Assembly: GCA_046262415.1 (NCBI GenBank) | Contig: JBHEMU010000146.1 | Coordinates: 1-64,000, forward strand | Source: JACDAS01 sp046262415 | Lineage (GTDB): Bacteria > Actinomycetota > Thermoleophilia > Gaiellales > Gaiellaceae | Length of the DNA stretch: 64,000 nucleotides | Reading direction: 5' to 3' | In this document: in pieces, positions 41,014-48,445 of the stretch | Numbering within the stretch: the first letter of the stretch is position 1 | How the letters are laid out: each line of letters begins with the position of its first letter | Translations under genes and position numbers: made by a program | The notes under the pieces: model-generated | Database searches by the model: none | What the model was told of the DNA's origin: nothing | The model's input: the letters and a program-made list of their open reading frames with translations, nothing else

Positions 41014-41652
41014 GTGTCGCGCCTCGTCAAGCACGCCGGAGACCGGATCCTCGCGCTGAGCTTCCTGGTCGCCGCCTCGCCGGCCCTCGCCGCGATCGCC
41101 GTCTGGATCCTCCTCGACGACGGGCGGCCCGTGCTGTTGCGCCAGGAGCGCGCGGGCAGGCACGGGCGGCCCTTCGACATGTTCAAGTTCCGCACGATGG
41201 TCCCGGACGCGATCGAGCGCGGGCGCGCTCTCGGGATGGACGATCCGTACGGGGTGCTGAAGGACGACCCGCGCATCACGCGCAGCGGACGCTTCCTCCG
41301 GCGGAGCGGCCTCGACGAGCTGCCGCAGCTCCTGAACGTCCTGCGCGGGGAGATGAGCCTCGTGGGGCCGCGGCCCGACCTCGTCGAGCAGGTCGCGAAC
41401 TACACCGACTCGGACCGCCGCCGGCTCGCCGTCCTCCCCGGGATCACCGGCTGGTCGCAGATCCACGGGCGCGAAGACATGCCCTGGCCGGAGCGGATCG
41501 AGCAGGACATCTGGTACGTCGAGCACTGGTCGCTCTGGCTCGACGTGAAGATCGTGCTCCGGACCTTCGGAGAGCTCTTCCGCCCGGAACCCGATCCGGT
41601 CGTGGACACGATGAACATCGAGCGCGCCCGGCAGGCCGCCAAGCGCGGGTGA
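41014..41652 (+). CDS. short-form initiating sugar transferase (undecaprenyl-phosphate sugar phosphotransferase)
   Basis: This 212-residue protein consists only of the catalytic sugar-transferase domain. A single N-terminal membrane helix (about 12-34) is followed by FDMFKFRTMVPDAIERG, RRSGLDELPQLLNVLRGEM with the catalytic Asp-Glu, and SLVGPRPDLVEQ. WSQIHGREDMPWPERIEQDI follows. This is the PglC-like minimal form, unlike the long enzyme at 14235-15770. It would start a second class of lipid-linked glycan. The start is a GTG. Confidence 0.93.
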   Translation: MSRLVKHAGDRILALSFLVAASPALAAIAVWILLDDGRPVLLRQERAGRHGRPFDMFKFRTMVPDAIERGRALGMDDPYGVLKDDPRITRSGRFLRRSGLDELPQLLNVLRGEMSLVGPRPDLVEQVANYTDSDRRRLAVLPGITGWSQIHGREDMPWPERIEQDIWYVEHWSLWLDVKIVLRTFGELFRPEPDPVVDTMNIERARQAAKRG

Positions 41653-41657
41653 GCTGG

Positions 41658-41817
41658 TGCCCCATCCGGCAACGTTCACCGGCTTCTGGCCCGCGACCAC
41701 GCGGCGCCGGGCGGCGTCCTCGGTCGCCCCCATAGCCTTGGCTATGCGGGCGTCCTGCGTCCTTGCCCGACTTGGTGCTCGCGACCCAGAAGGGCGGCAA
41801 CGTCACCGGACGGGGCA
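41658..41817. repeat. 160-bp imperfect palindrome filling an intergenic gap
   Basis: The sequence TGCCCCATCCGG at 41658 is mirrored by TGCCCCGTCCGG read from 41817 on the other strand. Matching continues inward (ACGTT, CTTCTGG, CGCGA) with substitutions. At the exact centre, CATAGCC (41731-41737), TT and GGCTATG (41740-41746) form a perfect short hairpin. The whole 41653-41820 gap is this palindrome. It resembles a miniature inverted-repeat element or a decayed transposon-end pair. Confidence 0.65.
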
Positions 41818-41820
41818 CTA

Positions 41821-42831
41821 GTGCAGGCGGCGAGCCTGGTCGAGGTGGAACCGGCCGCCTGGGACGGGCTGCTCGAGCGCCTGGGGTGCGCGGACGCGTA
41901 CCTCCAGCGCGACTACCTCGAGGTGTCCGCGGTGCTCGAGCGCGAGGCCCGCCCGGCGCTTCTGCACGCCCCGGGAGAGGGGGGCGACGTCGTCTTCCCC
42001 TGCCTCCTGCGCGGGGTGCCCGAGCTCGGCGTCCTAGACGCGACCAACGCGTACGGGTACGGAGGTCCGGTCGCCGTCGGGGCGCAGCCGCCGGTGGCCG
42101 GGTTCGCGGACGCCTACGAGCGCTGGTGCGCGGAGACAGGCGTGGTGTCGACGTTCGTGCGCTTCCACCCGCTCTTCGAGAACCACCGGACGGCGCCGCC
42201 GTCCTTCCGCCGCGAGCGCGTCGCCGGCTCCGTCGCGTGGCGCCTCGAGGGAGACCTCGTCGCGGGCATGCACCCCCACCACCGCCGCGCCGTGCGCAAG
42301 GCCGAGCGCACGGGCGTCGAGGTCGACGTCCGGCTCGCTCCCGCAAGCCTGACGCCGTTCGCCGCTCTCCACGAGGAGACGATGCGCCGTCAGGACGCCG
42401 CGCCGTTCTACTTCTTCCCGCCGGCCTACTGGCAGGGGCTCACGGCCCGGCTGGGAGCCAGGCTGCTCCGGCTGGACGCGTGGCTCGAAGGCACCCTCGT
42501 CGCGAGCGTTCTCTGCCTGGCCACGCCGCCGTGGCTGCACTACCACCTCGGCGCGACCTCGGTCGCCGCCCGGGGCGTCGGCGCGAGCCACCTGCTGATG
42601 CTGACGGCGGCGCTCTGGGGCCAGGCGCGCGGCTTCGAGCAGTTCCACCTCGGCGCGGGCGTCGGGGGCGGCGGCGGGCCGCTGCTGGAGTGGAAGCGGC
42701 GCTTCGCGCCGGAGGGCCTGCGCGAGCAGTGGCTCGGCAAGGCGGTGCACGACCCGGGGCGCTACCGCGAGCTGACGGGGCAGGCCACCGTTCGCTACGA
42801 CGGATTCTTCCCGGCCTACCGGGCGCCGTGA
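41821..42831 (+). CDS. FemAB-like acyltransferase (GNAT superfamily, BioF2-like)
   Basis: This 336-residue protein has two GNAT-like halves, as in FemA/FemB. Motifs include AYLQRDYLEVSAVLEREARP, VSTFVRFHPLFENHRTAPPS, and HPHHRRAVRKAERTGVEVDV, the usual Arg/Lys-rich junction. LHYHLGATSVAARGVGASHL and FHLGAGVGGGGGPLLEWKR close it. FemAB relatives add amino acids from aminoacyl-tRNA; this BioF2-like branch is widespread in polysaccharide loci and its donor is unknown. The start is a GTG four bases after the palindrome. It overlaps the ATP-grasp gene by 4 bp. Confidence 0.85.
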   Translation: MQAASLVEVEPAAWDGLLERLGCADAYLQRDYLEVSAVLEREARPALLHAPGEGGDVVFPCLLRGVPELGVLDATNAYGYGGPVAVGAQPPVAGFADAYERWCAETGVVSTFVRFHPLFENHRTAPPSFRRERVAGSVAWRLEGDLVAGMHPHHRRAVRKAERTGVEVDVRLAPASLTPFAALHEETMRRQDAAPFYFFPPAYWQGLTARLGARLLRLDAWLEGTLVASVLCLATPPWLHYHLGATSVAARGVGASHLLMLTAALWGQARGFEQFHLGAGVGGGGGPLLEWKRRFAPEGLREQWLGKAVHDPGRYRELTGQATVRYDGFFPAYRAP

Positions 42832-43970
42832 TCCGCCGCCCGGCGATCGCGTTCGGCCTGCTCCATGCCGGCCTCGCCCTGACCCGGAGCCTCGGCAGGG
42901 CCGGAATTCCGGTGTGCGGGGTCGTGCTGACCGACAGCGACTTCGGCCTCGCGTCGCGGTACCTGAGCCGGCGCGCGAGGGTGAGCACGGACGAGCAGGC
43001 GCTGGCGGCGATGCGGGAGATCGCGCGCGAGAGCCGGCCCATCGTCTTTCCGGAGCGCGACGAGCACGTCGAGCTGATCCTCCGGCGCTGGGAGGAGGTG
43101 GCCGCCGTCGCCGACGTGCCGCTGCCGGGGGACCCGGACGTGGTGAGGAGACTTCGTCGCAAGGAATTGTTGCCAATCATGGCAACGACGGCGGACGTTC
43201 CCGTGCCGCGCACCGTCGCCGCCTCGAGCGAGGACGCCGTCCGCGCCGCCGGCCTCCAGCCGCCCTTTCTCGTCAAGCCCGCGGAGGGGCAGGGCTTCGC
43301 GCTGGCGTTCGGCCACAAGGTGGTCGTCGCGGACACGGTTGACGAGGCCGTGGCCGCCTGGCGACGGGCTCGCGAGCACGGGTTCGAGACGATCGTCCAG
43401 GAGCTGATCCCGGGTTCGCACGAGCGCGTCTTCTCGCTCTTCACCTACATCGGCCGCGGCGGTGAGCCGCTCGCGAGCGTCGTCGGGCGCAAGGTGCGGC
43501 AGGGGCCGCTGCGCTTCGGCACGAGCGCAGTCTTCGAGGCCCGCCACGACCCGACCGTCCTCGAGCTCGGCCAGCGCCTGCTGCTGACGGCGGGATACCG
43601 CGGCTTCGCGCACGTCGAGTTCGCGCACGACCCCCGCGACGGTCTGTTCAAGCTGCTGGAGGTGAACACGCGCTTGCCGGTGTGGGCCGGTCTCGGCATG
43701 ACGCGCGGGTTCGACATGGCGCGCCTCGCCTACGACGACCTGTGCGGCCGCCAGGTGGAGCCGCTGGGGCTCCTGCCCGACGGGACGACGTGGATCTACC
43801 TCGGCAAGGACGTCTGGGTCTCGGCCCAGATGGCGCGGCGGCGCGAGCTCGGGCCGGGGCGGTTCCTCGGCCCGTACCTCCGACGCCGCAAGGTTCGAGC
43901 GACGCTCGCGCTCGACGACCTGAGGCCGGCGGTCGCCTCGCTCGCCTACCTGCGCTCGCGCGCCGGGTAG
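42828..43970 (+). CDS. ATP-grasp carboxylate-amine ligase-like protein
   Basis: This 380-residue protein has a preATP-grasp Rossmann half (AIAFGLLHAGLALTRSLG, VCGVVLTDSDFGLASRYLS). The ATP-grasp fold follows: RKELLPIMATTADVPVPRTV, PPFLVKPAEGQGFALAFGHK, TIVQELIPGSHERVFSLFTY, and the metal-binding FKLLEVNTRLPVWAGLGM. Such enzymes join a carboxylate to an amine with ATP, as in D-aspartate or carbamoyl-type ligases. Next to a FemAB-like gene and a sugar transferase, it may attach an amino acid to a glycan carboxylate; the substrates are not readable from sequence. Confidence 0.87.
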   Translation: MIRRPAIAFGLLHAGLALTRSLGRAGIPVCGVVLTDSDFGLASRYLSRRARVSTDEQALAAMREIARESRPIVFPERDEHVELILRRWEEVAAVADVPLPGDPDVVRRLRRKELLPIMATTADVPVPRTVAASSEDAVRAAGLQPPFLVKPAEGQGFALAFGHKVVVADTVDEAVAAWRRAREHGFETIVQELIPGSHERVFSLFTYIGRGGEPLASVVGRKVRQGPLRFGTSAVFEARHDPTVLELGQRLLLTAGYRGFAHVEFAHDPRDGLFKLLEVNTRLPVWAGLGMTRGFDMARLAYDDLCGRQVEPLGLLPDGTTWIYLGKDVWVSAQMARRRELGPGRFLGPYLRRRKVRATLALDDLRPAVASLAYLRSRAG

Positions 43971-44009
43971 ACATGGCCAGCCTCGTCTTCTGGCAGTGAA
44001 GGGGAAGCG

Positions 44010-44473
44010 CTACGGCCGTCTGTCGAGAGCATCCCCGAGCAATGTCTGAAGCCGTCGGAGTGTTTCTTCGCCGAGGGAGCGCGCGACCTCGACATCGCCA
44101 TCCCCCGCATCGGGCGCCCACAGCAACAGAGCATCATCGCGGTAGACCGCCAAGTGATCGCACACCTCTGGCTCAGCATGACGCTCGGCTGCCTCCCGTA
44201 GTTCTGCCAAGTTTGTACCGCAGAGCGGCAGGTGGAATGTCTGAGGTGTCGGCCACAGTGTGCTACGCCCAATCGACCGCACTGAACTCGCCTCGGCCGG
44301 TCGCGACTGAGAAAGCTCTGTATCTCTGGAGCCATTGATGTCCCTTCGATGTAGAGCGTCGCATCGCCGGACAATTCCTCGTCAATCACGCGGAGCAGCT
44401 CGTACAAGTCGGAGACGCGGCCGAGAGAGATGCTCTCGCCTCCCTGAAATCGCAGCCCGTCGGCTCCAGTCAT
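44010..44473 (-). pseudogene. frameshifted gene of unknown function
   Basis: The ATG at 44473 follows the GT2 stop directly (TAG-ATG) with ACGAGG upstream. The frame reads GGESISLGRVSDLYELLRVI and DEELSGDATLYIEG, after which the coding text moves to another frame (INGSRDTELSQSRPAEASSV, then LWPTPQTFHLPLCGTNLAEL and DHLAVYRDDALLLWAPDAGD) up to a stop at 44010. One missing base near 44335-44342 would explain it. The joined protein would be about 154 residues. Codons are richer in A/T than in the neighbours. I recognise no family. An assembly error is possible. Confidence 0.6.
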
Positions 44474-45598
44474 CTACCTCGTGCCCTGGGCCCGCTGCCA
44501 GACCGGCGGCACGCCGAAGCGGGCATACCGCACGAGCGAGACCAGCGTCGCCCACGTGACCAGGACGTAGTAGTACGCGAGCGCCGCGGCCGGCAGCGGC
44601 ACCCGCAGCCGCCCGAGCGCGGCGAGCGCGAGGAACGCCAGCTGCGCACTCAGGATCGCGTCGTAGACGAGCCCGCTGCGCACGAGCGCCAAGTTCGTCG
44701 CCAGCAGGACGACGTGCAGGATCCCGCTCGCGTAGCGCAGCAGCCGGTGCGAGACGAGCTCGATCCAGTAGAGCGGGGTCAGGCGCCGGAACATGCCTCC
44801 TTCGAACACGGTCAGCCAGCACCACTCGAACATCCGCACCTTGCGGCGGTACTCGTCCTCCTGCTCGGCCGAGGGCTTCTCGAACGCGAGCGCCTCCGGC
44901 TCGTAGACCGCGCGCCGGCGCCGCTGGACCAGCCTGTAGGGGAAGCCGAGGTCGTGGCCGAAGCGATGCTCGATGTAGTCGGCCGCCCGGACGGCGCAGA
45001 TCGACCCGTTCCCGCCGGTCACCGAGCCGAGCAGCGATTCCTGCTCGCGCACCCAGAGCTCGTAGCGCCAGTAGGCGCCCTCCCGGTTGGAGCCGTCCGG
45101 ACGCTGCAGGCGGAGGCGGCCGCACACGTAGGCCACCTCCGGGTCGGCGAAGTTGCGAGTGAGCTTACGGAGCGCGTCCGGCGCCCAGGTCGCATTGGCG
45201 TCGGAGAAGGCGAGAATCTCGCCCTTCGCCTCCTTGTAGGCGCGGTTCTGCGCCGCCAGCTTGCCGCCCCGCGGGTACGCGAGCAGTCGCACGCGCGGGT
45301 CACTCGCCGCGAAGCTCTCGACCAGCTCGTCCGTGCGGTCGCTCGACGCGTCGGAGGCGATCAGGATCTCCAGCAGGTGCGCCGGGTAGTCGAGCGAGGT
45401 CAGGTTCTCGAGCCGGTGCTCGATCACGTCCTCCTCGTCGTGCGCGGCGATGATCACGCTCACGCTCGGAGTGAGGTCCGCCTTGCGGACGAGCCGGGGC
45501 CGAAGCCGCGCCACGAGGCCCGCGAAGAGCGGGTAGAGCAGGTGCGTCCACGCCAGCAGGCCGAGCGCGATCCAGAAGACGATCTCGAGGGCTATCAC
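44474..45598 (-). CDS. membrane family 2 glycosyltransferase (HasA/BcsA-like)
   Basis: This 374-residue protein has an N-terminal transmembrane helix (ALEIVFWIALGLLAWTHLLY). The GT-A domain has SVSVIIAAHDEEDVIEHRL, EILIASDASSDRTDELVES and ILAFSDANATWAPDALRKL (the DxD-like site). A QRRRR acceptor motif (YRLVQRRRRAVYEPEA) follows, with three C-terminal helices. This is the layout of processive or lipid-acceptor GT2 enzymes. The GTG at 45598 is preferred over a GTG at 45625, which sits directly against an AAGGGG site without spacing. It follows the hairpin-bearing end of the ligase gene. Confidence 0.87.
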   Translation of the reverse strand: MIALEIVFWIALGLLAWTHLLYPLFAGLVARLRPRLVRKADLTPSVSVIIAAHDEEDVIEHRLENLTSLDYPAHLLEILIASDASSDRTDELVESFAASDPRVRLLAYPRGGKLAAQNRAYKEAKGEILAFSDANATWAPDALRKLTRNFADPEVAYVCGRLRLQRPDGSNREGAYWRYELWVREQESLLGSVTGGNGSICAVRAADYIEHRFGHDLGFPYRLVQRRRRAVYEPEALAFEKPSAEQEDEYRRKVRMFEWCWLTVFEGGMFRRLTPLYWIELVSHRLLRYASGILHVVLLATNLALVRSGLVYDAILSAQLAFLALAALGRLRVPLPAAALAYYYVLVTWATLVSLVRYARFGVPPVWQRAQGTR

Positions 45599-45637
45599 AC
45601 TGACCAGAGGCCCTTCCGGGAACACCCCTTGGCCTGC

Positions 45638-47059
45638 CTAGACATGGCGCCCCTCGGGTTCTGACCTTCCGAAAGGAGTGGCGGCTCCGCCGCCACTCCG
45701 CTCTCCCGAAGGGCCTACCCGGGGTCGACCGAAGTGCGCAGCACTTCGGTCGAGGCGGAACACGATCGGGAGCGCGACGATCAGCATCAGGAAGGCGTAG
45801 AAGTAGTAGAAGGTCATCGTCAGGTAGAACGCGTTCGCGGCCATGATCCCCGCCAGCGCCGCCGTCAGGCCCCACGCCACCGGCCGCAGCCGCGCGCCCA
45901 CCGGATCGCCTCGCGCCGTCAGCGCTCGTCCGAGCCGCCTGGCCGCCCCGAGGCGCGCGAAGAAGTAGAGCAGGAAGGCGCCGTACAGGAGCACGCCGAT
46001 CAGGCCGGTCTCGACGAAGAGGGCCACGTAGTAGGAGTGCGGGCCCCAGTTCGTCCGGCCGGTGATCTGCTCGTAGTAGACGGAGAAGCTGTTCAGCCCC
46101 AGCCCGAGCAGCGGGTGCTGATTGAGGATCTGCGGGATGAACTCGTAGATGCCGAAGTGTGTCGACGTGCTCGCATCGCCGGTCTGGACCCGGCTCGCGA
46201 CGACGGTCTCCACGTAGTCGTAGCGCGCGAGCGCCACCGCCGCGACCACGGCCGCGGCGCCCGCCAGGGGCACGAGCACAGCCCTCGAGGCGAGCCTCCG
46301 CCGGTAGGGCACCGCCAGCACCAGCAGCCCGACGCCGAGGCCCAGGAAGCCGCTCCGCGAGAGCGTCGCCAGCTCGATCAGGAGCAGGAACGGCAGCAGC
46401 ACCGCGAGCGGCGTCCGCAGCCGGTGTCCCGGCTCCAGGCGCAGGTACAGCGGCGTCAGCACGAGCAGCGGGATCAGCAGGACGATCGCGAGGTGGCTGG
46501 GATCGCCGCTGAGCGCGTTCGGCCGGTAGACGCTCGTCCCGTTCACCTGCCCGTAGAGGTTGATCGCGCTGGCCCCGCCGGTCAGGGGGCGGACGAAGAC
46601 GTCGTCGAGGTTGCCGCCGCTCTGCGCCACGACGAGCTGCAGGAGGCCGTACACGGCGTTCACCGAGATGCCGGCGATCAGCGCTCCGAGCGTCCGCCAG
46701 TAGAACTCCTCCGACCTCCGCGCGAGGTAGGCGACGCCGAGGAGCAGGAAGCCGTAGTGGATTCCGAACTTGACCAGGCCCTTGAGGAACTGGTTGAACG
46801 CCTGCTGCGTCTCGAGGTTGTAGAAGCCGAGCAGGTAGACGAGCACGAACGCCGCGAGGAAGCCGATCAGCACCGCCTCGCTGCGCGGCAGGGGCCGGCG
46901 CCGGTAGCCGACCCGGCCGGCAAGCCAGGCGGCGAGGAAGAGGCTGCCGAGGACGTCCGGCAGGTTGACCGAGCCGGCGATGTCCCAGTGGATCTTCTCG
47001 AAGCTGACCGAGAAGACCGTCGCCAGGAAGAGGAAGTCGGTCACCTTTCGCGACGTCAT
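45638..47059 (-). CDS. O-antigen ligase/polymerase-like membrane protein (Wzy_C)
   Basis: This 473-residue protein has about eleven membrane helices, a long loop, and IPQILNQHPLLGLGLNSFSV and NWGPHSYYVALFVETGLIGV, the Wzy_C hallmark region. GSVNLPDVLGSLFLAAWLAG and SVYRPNALSGDPSHLAIVLL fit ligase-type members. The ATG is preceded by GGAGG 10 bases upstream, inside a duplicated 20-bp segment. The last 35 or so residues (from about RLDRSAAHFGRPR) are encoded by two perfect DNA hairpins and are probably not part of the fold. Confidence 0.9.
   Translation of the reverse strand: MTSRKVTDFLFLATVFSVSFEKIHWDIAGSVNLPDVLGSLFLAAWLAGRVGYRRRPLPRSEAVLIGFLAAFVLVYLLGFYNLETQQAFNQFLKGLVKFGIHYGFLLLGVAYLARRSEEFYWRTLGALIAGISVNAVYGLLQLVVAQSGGNLDDVFVRPLTGGASAINLYGQVNGTSVYRPNALSGDPSHLAIVLLIPLLVLTPLYLRLEPGHRLRTPLAVLLPFLLLIELATLSRSGFLGLGVGLLVLAVPYRRRLASRAVLVPLAGAAAVVAAVALARYDYVETVVASRVQTGDASTSTHFGIYEFIPQILNQHPLLGLGLNSFSVYYEQITGRTNWGPHSYYVALFVETGLIGVLLYGAFLLYFFARLGAARRLGRALTARGDPVGARLRPVAWGLTAALAGIMAANAFYLTMTFYYFYAFLMLIVALPIVFRLDRSAAHFGRPRVGPSGERSGGGAATPFGRSEPEGRHV
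45675..45699. repeat. perfect 10-bp hairpin inside the 3' end of the ligase gene
   Basis: GGAGTGGCGG (45675-45684) and CCGCCACTCC (45690-45699) pair around the loop CTCCG. CCTTC and GAAGG further out extend the symmetry. It could act as a terminator for the minus-strand transcript or be an inserted palindromic unit. Confidence 0.6.
45726..45752. repeat. perfect 12-bp hairpin inside the 3' end of the ligase gene
   Basis: CGACCGAAGTGC (45726-45737) and GCACTTCGGTCG (45741-45752) pair around the loop GCA. It lies 27 bp from the first hairpin and is translated as part of the ligase tail. Confidence 0.62.
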
Positions 47060-47160
47060 GACACCGGTGCCTCCGTTGGGGCGTTCCCGGTTGGCGGCGC
47101 AGACGGGCACGCGGGCAGAGCCCGCGCGCCCTGAGGTCGGCGTCGCAAGCGACGCCTCAC
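47056..47160 (-). CDS. possible 34-residue leader frame coupled to the ligase gene
   Basis: A GTG at 47160 has GGAGG exactly 10 bases upstream, the same spacing as the ligase ATG, because both lie behind copies of the same 20-bp segment. The frame ends in a TGA overlapping the ligase ATG (ATGA). It reads RRRLRRRPQGARALPACPSA and is encoded by a repeated hairpin element, so it may be no more than a by-product of the duplication. If translated, it would couple initiation of the ligase. Confidence 0.3.
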   Translation of the reverse strand: MRRRLRRRPQGARALPACPSAPPTGNAPTEAPVS

Positions 47161-47184
47161 GGCGCCGGTGCCTCCGTTGGGGCG
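47064..47184. repeat. 20-bp direct repeat flanking a hairpin element
   Basis: CCGGTGCCTCCGTTGGGGCG occurs at 47064-47083 and 47165-47184, 101 bp apart. On the minus strand each copy supplies a GGAGG ribosome-binding site. The copies bracket the dispersed hairpin element, as target-site or recombination repeats would. Confidence 0.65.
47100..47157. repeat. dispersed palindromic element, copy 1
   Basis: It contains the hairpin GCGGGC-AGA-GCCCGC (47111-47125) and the perfect palindrome GGCGTCGCAAGCGACGCC (47139-47156). The same pair of hairpins, with the same flanks (CAGACGG on the left, CGACGCCT on the right), occurs at 59942-59997. Orientation is the same on the plus strand. Confidence 0.68.
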
Positions 47185-47194
47185 GAGCGACGCC

Positions 47195-48445
47195 TCACGC
47201 GGCGACCTTCCAGAGCAGCTCGGCCAGCTCCTCCGCCCGGGTGCGGCGGGAGAGCCGCTCCCGCACCTCCGCCGACAGCGGGGTCCCGTCCAGCGCGCCG
47301 GCTCGCCAGCGCGAGACGAGGCCCTCCAGGGCCGCGCTGATCGCGGGCACGTCGTCCGGGGCCGCGATCACGCCGGCGCCGGTCTCCTTCAGCAGCGCTG
47401 CGGCGGCCCCGTCCGGCGGGATGGCCGCGAGGATCGGGCGCTCGGCGGCGAGGTACTCGAAGACCTTGCCGGAGAGCACGCCGCGCCCGCGGCCCTCCGC
47501 GTCCGGGATCAGCAGCAGCAGCGCCTCCGAGTCGCGCTGCAGCTCCAGCGACAGCCGCCTCGGCACGTGGGGGTGCAGCTCGAGCCGGTCGCCGAGGCCG
47601 AGCCCGTCAGCCCATTCCCGGTCGGCGGCGCGGAAGCCGCCGACGAAGCGCGCGACCGCGTCGACGCCGGACTCGGCCAGCGCGGTGAGGAACGGCCGCG
47701 GGTCTCGCTTGCCGAAGAAGCTGCCGGTGTGCGTGATCCGGAAGCGGTCGCCTCGGGTGTACTCGAGCCCGGCGAAGTCGTCGAAGTCGCAGCCGTTCGC
47801 GATCGTCACCACCTCGCCCTTCGGCTCGAACTCCCGTGCCTCCTGCGCGATCGCCTCCGAGACGGCCACGATCGCGTCCGCCGACCGCGCGACGGTGCGG
47901 GCGACCGTCTCCGTCCCCTTCTCCTTCAGCCGCACGGCGAGGGACTCGTAGCGGCGGTGGGGGTGCGCGGTCAGCGAGTCCCGCAGGTCGGCGACCCAGC
48001 GGACGCCGGTGGCCCGTTTCGCCGCGGCGCCGACGAGGTGGACCGAGCCGGGCGGCGAGGTCGTCAGCACGACGTCGATCCCCTCCTTGCGGACGATCCG
48101 GTTCGCGGCGGGGATCGCCGTGAGGGCCCAGCTCGCGTTCTCGTCGGGCACGAGCAGCCGGCGGCCGAGGAGGCTCGCCTGCCGCCGGTAGCGCTCGAGC
48201 CCGGTCGTTCCGTGCAGCTCCTCCGCGGGGCGGCGGCCGCGCGGCCCGAGGTAGCGCACGCGGTGGACCCAGGCCCGCGTCGGCGGCGGCAGCTCGTCGT
48301 CGACGTGGATCCACTTCGGGTCCTCCGGCGCGAGGACGTGCGTCTCGACTCCGAGCGCCGGCAGGTGCGTCGCGAACTTGAGCGGGCGCTGGACGCCCCC
48401 TCCGCCGGCGGGCGGAAAGTAGAAGCTGACGATCAGGACCTTCAT
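47195..48445 (-). CDS. family 4 glycosyltransferase (GT-B, WbuB/FucNAc-transferase-like)
   Basis: This 416-residue protein has KVLIVSFYFPPAGGGGVQRP, LTTSPPGSVHLVGAAAKRAT, VRWVADLRDSLTAHPHRRYE, and a C-terminal half with RITHTGSFFGKRDPRPFLTA. It ends with GRGRGVLSGKVFEYLAAERP, where the KxFEYLAA motif is typical of this GT4 subgroup. The N-terminal PP-x-GGGGVQR loop binds the acceptor side. The ATG overlaps the asparagine synthase stop by 4 bp. The stop codon is followed at once by the repeat element. Confidence 0.9.
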   Translation of the reverse strand: MKVLIVSFYFPPAGGGGVQRPLKFATHLPALGVETHVLAPEDPKWIHVDDELPPPTRAWVHRVRYLGPRGRRPAEELHGTTGLERYRRQASLLGRRLLVPDENASWALTAIPAANRIVRKEGIDVVLTTSPPGSVHLVGAAAKRATGVRWVADLRDSLTAHPHRRYESLAVRLKEKGTETVARTVARSADAIVAVSEAIAQEAREFEPKGEVVTIANGCDFDDFAGLEYTRGDRFRITHTGSFFGKRDPRPFLTALAESGVDAVARFVGGFRAADREWADGLGLGDRLELHPHVPRRLSLELQRDSEALLLLIPDAEGRGRGVLSGKVFEYLAAERPILAAIPPDGAAAALLKETGAGVIAAPDDVPAISAALEGLVSRWRAGALDGTPLSAEVRERLSRRTRAEELAELLWKVAA

